From assembly GCA_009760855.2 (NCBI GenBank), contig WPIO01000110.1, positions 1,091,501-1,152,500 of the forward strand: DNA of 61,000 bases. Reading direction: 5' to 3'. The notes below the pieces were generated by a model, which saw only the letters and a list, made by a program, of their open reading frames with translations, ran no database searches and was not told the origin of the DNA. This document shows positions 44,943 to 55,800 of the stretch, piece after piece. The position numbers and the translations under genes were made by a program. This stretch comes from Cristatella mucedo. Lineage: Eukaryota; Bryozoa; Phylactolaemata; Cristatellidae. How positions within the stretch are numbered: position 1 is the first letter of the stretch; each line of letters starts with the position of its first letter.

Positions 44943-47900
44943 CTACAAGGGGTTGATGTTCATATAGCATTTGATTGCGACAGTGACACATTGCAAATAA
45001 AAAATTCACAACACGGATTTGAGTATCAACTGACCTCGTGTTTTTCCACTAAGAAGAAATTCCTACCGCAATATCGGCAGTTAGCAGTCGCCATCTCATT
45101 ATTAAAGGAACTGCCTTGTGGTCTACAAATGTTAATTTTTATATAAAAACTCAGATTCAGCCAAATTGTGAGAGCTTGTGCAGAAAATACTAGTAGGTCA
45201 ACAATCGATACAACCATTCAGATGTAGCGTCTATAGAGCAAAAAGTTCAATGGCAAAAAGCTCAGTAGGCAGGAAAGTAAAGAGTTGTGCAGGTGAGGGA
45301 ACTAGAAAAAAGATGAATTTATTAGAAACTAGCTACTGAAGTAGCACTGCTAGAAGACTTTGCTCTTCTTATTAGTGGCGATATTGCTATAATCGACCTT
45401 CATCACATGCTTGTAATTTAGGCGTCCTCTTCGATAATTACTCTCATTTAAAAGTCTCATTTAAAGCCAATCATCACGTTCGATCCCAGTCCATGATTAG
45501 AGACCGTCTACCACAGGTGGCTGGCTAAAATCTAACGGGCTCTCTGGTTCTGTGTAGGCTGGAATACGGTAATTCAGTTTTACCTGGGCCACCTACAAAA
45601 AGCCATCAAGCCTCTATAGATGGCGAGTAATATGGAAGTAAGGTTTGCTAACAAATCCAAAGATTCAGCCATGTGGCTCCTTAGCTTATATAGAAGTAAA
45701 CCTAAAGCAACATATCTAAAAATAAAGAATGTACCAATTTCTGCACAGTATTCAACTTGTATTCCGACTTCTTATACCTTGGTACATCGAGGTACATGAC
45801 TGCAGCGTGTTGGTGTGTGGTTACGACTTTTAAACACTTCATTTACAGTGTGGCTTTTTGTCTCGTAAAATATATTACTCGGCCAATACTTCACGGATTA
45901 GCACAGACTTTAGGACGTCGAGACAGGTAGGCTGAAAACAAGAGAAACGACCCATAGGGCCGCACAAACAGGTGATTTTTTAAGTCAATTTCCTGCTTAA
46001 TAGGCAGCCACTGAGGGAAGCTGGGGCGATGTGGCAGCTACACCGCTTGACCACAGACCAGACGTGCTGACAGCTTTTACTTGAGTTGCAGGTGATCAAG
46101 ATCGAGAACATAGGCGTGGTGTTCCTGAACCGATAGAATTACAGCAATCTAGATGCAATGTCTTGCCATACTTTTATTGAAGCAGGCCCTAATTCTGGCA
46201 ATGTCGATCACGTGAAGTGGGCCGACTTGACAGTGGAAATAATCAAATGACAAGCCGTTTTGGAACAGCAGGTCAAAATTAAGGATTGACGTTACGGGAG
46301 TTATATCGAGGGTGAAATCTTACAAATTGAGGTTGACATTAGGCTTTCATATAAATATTAGGGGTTGGTCTTAAGGCTGTTAAGCTTCGGGAAACTAGTC
46401 ATCCTGCAAGCATGAATGTCGTCGGTGCAGGCAGCAAAGGTAGGTAAGGGTAAGGCCAAAGTGCAAAGGTAAGTGCAATGGATGATACAGAGCAAGGCTG
46501 ACAAGGGTCAGAAGATAAGACGGTCAAGGGTCAGCAGAAGTCGGTAGAAGTGTAGAGCCATCGGGAAAGAAATGAAACAACGATCGTGTTTGATGATGAA
46601 ATCAGCAGGGGGTAGAGTTTGCGTAGTGAAGAGAAAAAGGTCATGCAACCAAACCCTGGAGTACCGGTGACCCAAGAGCTACTTGGATGACAAACAGTGA
46701 TTTACATGTGCCATGTCTCATCGAGGTAGAGAGCTAACCCAGTTCAGCCGGTGACATATAGTGCAGGAATGCCATGACGAGCTTCACAGGGATAATGAGG
46801 TGGCGAACTGTGTCACGTGATGTTGAGAGATAGAGGAAAACTAGGAGAACGGCCCTACCTTAATCAGCAACGATCAGAAGATTGATTATTGTAAACATTC
46901 AGCAGAGCAGGTTTAGGGCAGGTTGCAGCTATTGGTCTAGGCCATTGCACTGCATTGAAATAGAACAGGAAAGCACAATCGCATTTCATTTTGAGGGTAT
47001 ACTACGAGTACAGTAGACTGCAAAAGTGCAGTGCATTTGTGCAGTCCATCTGCAAGAGAACATAAATGCACAATGACATTAAATGTTAAGCTGATTTTAA
47101 GAGCACACTGGACTGCAATGTGCAACTGAATTCGGCTAGATACTGTTTGTGTCGACTAGCGTTGATTAAAGGACGCATCGATGTAGCAGCTAGGGCCTGT
47201 GCGTTTGCAGAACGAGAGCACTCGATTATTGAAATGTAGGGACAGTACTACCATCAAATAATGTAGCAAATATTACAGATTTCTGGTGGATTGTAATGGA
47301 TATATGGTGGACTGCAGTCCAGTCCATTGCAGCCGATTTCACTGCACAAGAAAAAGCATGTTGAATGGCATGACATTTAATCGGTAAATTACACCACAAT
47401 GAACAGTAACATATATCAACCAAAATTTGAGCTGCCAGCAGCTGATTTTGGGTGGATTTGCACTTGTTTATGGTAGACACCGATGAGTTGCGCGGGTCAT
47501 TGCATCTGCTGTTCGAGAACATGCTTGCAAAATGATGTGACATGTCTATCATGTACTGAAAACATTGCTGTGTATCATGCATCGGAATGGCAGCTTCTTG
47601 CTGTCTGTTTCTGTTAGATTTATCAGTGGTCAGTGCCCGATTAGAGTGAGTTCCGGTTTTAGCCTAGGCAATTAGAGTCAATTGCAGTGCAAGACCGTGT
47701 GCAACGAAGTGAAATTAATAAGTACACTTGAAGCACAGCCCACTGTAATATGTAAATGAAAGTGGAGCTTTGCACTAATAATTATGGTGGATTGTGATGC
47801 ATTTACGGTGAAAAAATACTGACATTGAGAATTTCAGTGTACTACTTGAGAACCAGCAATGCCTTAAAAAATTGCGTTGGTTGACTGTCGCCAAAGTGCA

Positions 47901-49802
47901 GTACAGCATGCAATTACAACTGAGCTTCGTGCACTGTATTTGTGGACAACTTGCAGAAGATTGTATGACATTTCGGTAGATTTCGGTATTGACTTGGGTC
48001 TTTTCAGTCGATTGCAGTGCATTTGCATGGGCACCCAAATTCTGAACGGCAAGAAATTGTGTGGGTGCACTCAAGGATGGCGTCGTGCTATATGAAATCG
48101 AAACTGCAGTTTTGCATAGCCAATTTCTGGTGGATTTGTGGCGACTTAGGAGTTAATTATTCGCACTGACTATTGGAGCCGATAGAAGAGCATTTCCTGA
48201 ACTCACTTTTCCAACGTCACAAAGATTAGGAGATGCTCTTTAAATAGAATGTACTGTAATAAGAAATCAGTGAAGGAGTATAAAGCATTACATTTCTTAT
48301 TTGTTTATGGAGCCCTGCAATTAAACGCTGCATTGGCAAGGGCAATTGAAATCGATTGCTGCACATTGCCTGAGATCACAGGCGCACAACAGCTTGTAAT
48401 TTCGAGCATCCACTACATAAAGAGTGAAATGTCAAAAGTTGTCTAAAAATGAAGCATTGTGCATCTTATGTCTAGGGAGTTTTTTGAAGGTTACGGTATT
48501 GGCCTGGGCTAATGCTGCCGATTGCATTGCATCGCATTAACAAAGAGCCCAGTGTAATATGCAATTAAAAAATGGGAGCGCCTCTAATAAGATTTCTTAT
48601 CGTTCTGAGGCTGATTTTAGTGTGAGTTTTGGTAGATTCAAGTATTAGCCCAGGCCACGGTAGCCGACATCAATGCATTGAGTCAGAAAACGTGAACGCA
48701 AAAGAATTTGGAGGGCTTACTTTAAAAAGGGTGTTCATATGGTAATCACAGTTAGAGCTTCAAGCATCCAATTTCTGGGAGATTTTCGGCAGATTTCGGT
48801 TTGGCCCGGACCATTGCAAGGCATTGCCTGAGAATGCTCATAAGAAGCTTGAAGTTTGCTATGTGTATTTGAACAAAGCTTAGCCTGCCAACTAAACTGA
48901 AGCTTCACCAAGCCGATTTCTGGCGGATTTGTAGTGAATTAAAGTGGTTTATGGTGTAGCTTGGTAGTGCCATGTGCCTTTTCAGCCCATTTGCATGAGA
49001 ACATGGTCAAATGCATTACATTTCTGGGTACATTTGAACGATATTGTACAATAACACCAATTAGAAATTTGTATATTTCTTATCGATTTGTGCTTCATAG
49101 GAGTGGCTGCAGTGGGTAATTCGTCGATCCAGTGGCCGCACTGGGTCCCAGCAGACCAACTGCAGTGCAACACGTGCAGCTAGCTGATTTGGAACTGCTG
49201 GTGTCTGGAACAAACTGGACGCGAAATTGATATCGGTCATGAATCTGTCGTGAACATTGCAGTTGCCATATCACATCACTTCTAGCCGAACTACACTGGC
49301 TCCCAGTCACGCAACGCACCGACTTAGGTTCTGTACTCACTTTTAGGTTCCTTCATTCTCTGACTACAGCCTATATATCAGAACTACTCCCCCACGAGGT
49401 TGAGCATAGTACCACCCACTTTTCGAAAACTAACTGTTTACCTATACCTCGTACAAACCTCAAATCCTTCGGAGATCGTGCCTTGAGTTTGCATGCTCCC
49501 AAAGCCTGGAACTCCCAACTTTCGTCACATCTCCTGACCTGACCACATTTAAAAAAGCAACTAAAAACGCATCTATTTATCACTGCATTTAGTGGGTCGC
49601 TGTGATTCGTCCTTTATGTGCTTATGTGTGCTGACACTGTTGCATGCTGCCACTTATCACACTTGCATGCTGACCCTGTGCATGTCTCCCCTAACCATGT
49701 TATTCTTGTTGTTTATCAAGTATGATACCACTCACCACTCGATCGTGCTTCCTTTGCAGCAAATGTAAAGTGCCTAGAAAAGGATTAGGGTGCTTTATCG
49801 TG

Positions 49803-49836
<34 letters not shown>

Positions 49837-52800
49837 CAAATTTGCATGCTGAGCCTGTGCGTGTCACCTCTAACGACGTTATGCTTGTTGACACTGAGCA
49901 TGCTACCATAAACTATTCGATCGTGCATCCTCTGCAGCAATTTAAAGTGCCTAGAAAGAGATTAGGTTTTCTGAGGGTGCTAAACAAATGTATGAGTATT
50001 ATTATTACTATCTCTTCGAGTAAAACACTCAGTAGGTGAATTCAGAAAGGTCAAACTTACTTTTTACGCACTGCCTTCAGATGTAATAGATTTTGCTCAG
50101 TGACACGATTTTTAGACATGCGCCTGCAGTGTCCTCTGCTCTGTTGATGAATGTTTAGGGGCTGCTACTGTGTCTATACAGTAGCAGCCCCTGACTCTGA
50201 GAATCATCCTCAGAGTCATTCTACATGGCCTTACCAATCTAGGCGTGCTTTACTTAAGAAGTAATGTGCTTTGGTGGCTTGTACATGCTGCAGCTTTGGC
50301 AGCTGACAGCCATATAAACCATAATATGCCTTAATGCTCAAAAAGTGCCTAGAATGCCCATGGGTGCTGCTACTGGGTAAAGTGCACATCGTATCGTCAC
50401 TCCATCAGCCAACTCCCAACAACAAAAGGAAAGCAAAACTCGGAAAACTCTGGAGCAAATTGTGCCTCCTATGCAATTCTGTCTATCCAACCAAATAAAG
50501 GTAATGAGCGTAATATACCAAAGTCGGGCACGTAACAGAAAAGCAACAAGACCTTGTATAGTAAACAACAGAGCCTCGGGTGATTAACAACAAAAAGGCT
50601 AAAGCTAGCTTTACAACAAAAAATGGCAGGCTCGCAAGTAGGGCAATACATACAGAAGCATATGAAGCATTTTCGTATAGAAAGGAGAATGCATAAAAAG
50701 AGGAAACTAAAAACAATAGCAGTCATAACATGATTGTCATGCTACAGCGTTCATGAGAGGATTGGTTAACTATGATGCTCAGAGCGGCAAGGCAAATGCT
50801 TTTAGGCATACGTTGAAGTTTGCCAAGCCCTTAATTAAAAAAATACTAATCTAGCTCTCGAGCTGCACCAGCCAGCAAATAAAGAATTGATCTATTGGTG
50901 GCTGCAAACTCACACGAAATTAAAAATAATTGTGCAATACCTTAGCTGTCTTGGGTATTTAAAGTCAGACACAGCATTGCAGTTTCTTTGACTGGAGCAA
51001 AGTGTCTATAACAAGAACGTTATTAACATTACTATATTCTCTAGCACACAGCCCGGTAACACTAAGGTATCCTATTTTACAGCAGACCTAAGACAAATTA
51101 ATAAGTACCAGCAAGCCTACTTTACAGCTCCTTGGTTGAAAGCACAATGGCCACAGCATTTCAAAGCCCTACCAGATCGTGTGTGAGTACAGAATAAAAA
51201 GCCATTCGAATCTTCAATACAAAGAGCACACAAAAGATAATGAGATTGACATCAAATCGGCAGTCACGCAGAGTCTCCACTGAACAACCCACGATCGATT
51301 GGCCATTCTCTGCTTGCAATATGAAAGCTCCAGCACATCTGGGCCAGTGGCCTTTGCCTCTGCACGTAAACAAAACTACGATCTTATCTTCTTTGGCACT
51401 ACTGGAAAATTCAGGCATGCAGATTTCTCTGTCCGACATACCTGGTGAATATCTAGATCCTTGTCAGAAACAAGCAATTGGCAAAATTGGCATGGTATTT
51501 CTACTGCTGGGGATATCTGTGGTCTGTCTGGTGTGCTTCGGACACCAACCCCACTCTTTGAACGATCGGCTTCCTCATCAATGATTACGTTTGCATCTGA
51601 CTGTCGATCGCTGAAAAGTGGCAGGACTAAATGTTTTTTTCCTGGCATGCAAAGCCCACCATGTGAAGCAGAATTCAAGTCTAATAGCCTAGTCATCAAG
51701 TCTAACAAAGTCTAAAGTTTAATTTGCAAAAAACACAAACAGTCATCAAGCCGATCATAGATTACGTCACTTTGGATCTGTGCCTAAGGTAAACGATCAC
51801 AACCTTCTGCTATAGATCTTACACACTTTCAAAACTCAAAATCCCGATGGGGAACCGGAGCATGTGATCACACAATAACCTTTTAAGTGCAATAGTGAGA
51901 CAATCAAGAGTCAGATGAAGATTGCAACAACGTTATATATCAAACCAAGCAAGGACCAGATAAGGTTAAGAGCTAATCACTCCACAGCTACAGAATAAAT
52001 ACATCTCTACGATGACAAATTCACAGGCATTCTGACTCGGGTAGACTTTCTCAGCTAGGTATGCTTGATCCCTTTACAGAGTCTGATACCATTGATAGCC
52101 AAGCCCTTTTTGAGCACCTATCGTCTTGCCTTGATATGACTAGCATAGCATGGTGGCAATTTATGCTCAGCCCAAGTGTGATTCAGAGTGTACATGTAAA
52201 CAGCCAATGTTATCCGATAAGTCTTTGACACATCGTGAGCGCTATAGGTCTCCACTCTTATACAATCAATGCTCTATCTCTAGCTGATGCCATTGGCAGC
52301 CACAATATTCACCTTTATTCATAAGTATATGACCTCAGCTCTACATGTGCTTTGATACTTTCTGGACAGATGACAACCTTAAAATTCAAAGAAAAGATCA
52401 AGTTATATGTAAACCAAGTGTCACCTTGACACGAGAAGCCGTCATCCTCACAAATGGTTCAGCTAGCAAACTTTCCTATAGTTTCTACATGAAAACTGGG
52501 CAATCTGATTAACAATTACATTTTTCTACATGACGACATCAGCTCCACAGTCAGGCCTGTCAACTTAGAGGTATGTAATGTTGCAAAAATGCATGGTTAA
52601 TAAGACAGGATAAAGATCCAAATTAGCCAATGTATTCGTGACAGTGAGAGAAAGAAGTAGTACTCGGGACTTTTTAGGGCTCAAGTCAGGTCATCCCGAC
52701 TAACACAGCGAGGTACTGGATAGCTTCACCTACTCAAGGAAAGCCTTATGGGCAGTGACCATTGGACAAAAGTTATTTCTGGTAGCCAGCGGCTACAAAC

Positions 52801-55800
52801 TGTAGAGTCTAACCCCAAAAATGAAAATACCAGATCCATTATCCCAGACAAATACACAAACACTAAACACTTATCCCTACATCCAAATCCTCAAATCCTA
52901 AAACAAGAAAGTATCTCAAAGCAACTTTTAAATACATATTAATGCTTTGCGATGCATACAAGACAACAAGATCATTGGAATGTCGTTATCATTGCTATAG
53001 GCAGTTGCCATAGCAAGACCCACGTCACCATTCACAGACACGCATGAATATCCACTAGTTGCCTAACGCAGTTTAGTCGGTGGGCAGCATCGCTTCGGCT
53101 CCAGTGTAAAGCAGAAAGCTAGGAAATCTACAAGATTCTCATAGCAGAATAGAGGGCAGGCATCCACGTCCCTACTTGCACGAAGCAGAGGAGGCCTTTA
53201 CATTTTTACCTGGGCATGGAGGTATAGGCAGTGCGAGTGTGATACAATATATAAGCACTGGTCAACAGGAAAGAAAGACTATGCATTCAACAAGCAGAGC
53301 AGTGATTTCAAACAGACGAAGGACAGTGCTAACCTTGAAGTGCATAACCACCAACGAGTCGCACATCAAAGAATAAGCCCGTACTCATACCATACCTAAG
53401 TAATGAACCATAGAAAATCTTCCAGCTGACACCTGTATGTGCATTGCAGCAGACAGAGCTAGTATCACGTGCATGCTACCAGCATTGCCACTCAACTTCT
53501 GGTGGTTAATAATAATAACAATAATAATAATAACACATTTGTATAGCGAGTGCCCTCAGATCTCACTCTAGGCACGACAGATGCTGCGTATGAAGCTTTA
53601 TCAAATGATTGGTGGTAACATCCCCAAGCAGCAGGCAGTGTAAGTAGGCATATGCACACGTAGGACGAATCACAAAGACCTACTACAGGCTTAATAAACA
53701 GGTATTTTAAGATTCTTTTTTAAATGTCGTTATGTCAAAAGATGCTGTGACGTGCATCGGTAGCGCATCGGTATCTCCAGACTTTAGCAAGCATAAGAAC
53801 TAAAGGCACGGTGTCCAAATGTTACGAGGTTCATAGGAAGTATGACTAAATGATTCGAGTCAGAACAGTGGGTTGTACGATTCTTGGCCTGGTGGGAGAG
53901 TAGATTTGACAGGTAGGCTGGAGCCAGAGAATAAAGGGACCTAAAGGAAAGTGCTAGAACCTTTAAGTTTATACACTGCTTGATCGGGAGCCAGTCTAGG
54001 TCAGCAAGAAGTGCTATGATGTGGCAGCTGCGCTGCTCACGACAGCCGAGCCTAGCAGCAGGGTTTTGCACCAACTGTAAGCGCCTGACTGCACACACCG
54101 GTTGACCAGCAAGCAGTGAGTTATAGAAGTCGAGACGGAATGTCACAAATGCATGGAACAGCATCGATGTAGTATCCTGTCTAAGCAAGCCCGAATTTTA
54201 GAAACATTATGCAGCTGAAAGGCAGACTTGACTGTGGAGCTTATGTGGTCAAGCAGGTTGCAAGCTCTCTGTTATTAAAATGAGTTTGGACATAATAATA
54301 GGTAGACAGAACCTAGTGCCGAGAGAATCCTTGCATCCAAGGCATTGTTCAAGTTATGACAGTCGATGGAAATATCTCTTTCCACAGTGCCTATGCAAAA
54401 TGCTGCTATACGTGCTAGATGGTGCAATACATAAGAGGATATAAGTATGTATGTATGTATGTATGTATGTATGTATGTATATATGTGTGTGTGTGTGTGT
54501 GTGTGAATTGAATGAAATGAATTATATATATACATATTATTACAATTATATTGTATATATATATATATATACAATATAATTCACGTGTATAGCAGATACT
54601 CACTGATTGCAGCAAGCTCATTGCTGGCAAATGACCAACACGAGCAGTTAACAACAAACCAACAACAACAAACAACAAGCCAACAGTAAACAAGAGACAG
54701 AGAAGCTAAATGTCCAACAGGATGAACAAAACATGCCACGCCTCTTAGAAAAGTTGCTAAAGCATGAACTGACCTTCCTATTTGCTTGAACATGATGGCA
54801 TCGCCCGGACCGTAGCAAGCACCCTGCAAATCCAAGACCAACGCTACTGTGCATGGCAAACGGGGTAGGTTTGGATGCACCAATTGAATGGGCTGGAAAT
54901 AAGCCACACTGGGTGTCAAAGCATCACAAAAGGGCAAGCCTTATTTATACAGATCTAGTTGAGAAGTGCTGGCATCTGGCTATACCTGATGATGGTCATC
55001 CATGCGATCGGCCGGGATAAGCTGATGACACAGCTGGCATGGTCGCAGTTCAGGGGCTGGTGCTCTCCGAGCACGGGCCAAAGCCGGTGGCACAAGCACG
55101 GCCCTGCCAGCTCCATAGTCATCGAAACTGGTACCACCGCCTGCCCCACCCACACCAGGCAGTCCATGGTAGCTGCTGCCACGGAGAGAAAGGCAAAGAG
55201 AGAAAGGGAGAAAAGTAATCTCAGGCCGATCTCTGCAATTTGAGCCAGCCACGAAGAATAACCATTCACTGACAATCACTGGCAATATGCCGTAATATGT
55301 GCCAGTAAAAGTCACAATAATAACACACTGAATCATGCCACCTTTTCAGCTCTATTTGTAAAATATTGCAAATACTGACAATAGTAACTTTATAACAATA
55401 GTCACAGGTCTAGTGTCATGCAGGAGTCCAAATCCCTTTGCGGTATCGATGATACTGCTTCAGGTTGTACCTAACCAAAGTTTCTCAATCTAAATTTTAA
55501 AGCAACCACAACATTACCAAATCCCGTTTGACGTAAAGCCCACATTTAGCCCTTCAAAAAGGCTGCTTAGGATCTTGGGCCTGCCGATTGTCAATAGTGT
55601 GTATGGTTAGGAAACGAGCACAGAGATGCCTTAGGGCCTTAGATTAGGAAACGAGCACAGAGATGCCTTAGGGCCTTAGATTAGGAAACGAGCACAGAGA
55701 TGCCTTAGGGCCTTAGATTAGGAAACGAGCACAGAGATGCCTTAGGGCTTTGTTGCTTTCATACCGCGCTGTGGACCACGTCCAAGTACCTCCAGGAACA

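Noticed and set aside
51121-51168. 48-nt exon (GFEMLWPLCFQPRSCK) after the CQFC half finger
   Set aside because: Splice-like ends exist but the third residue is not Cys and nothing else supports it.
55607-55750. CRISPR-like 37-bp periodicity
   Set aside because: The whole 37-bp unit repeats with no spacers, so it is a minisatellite.
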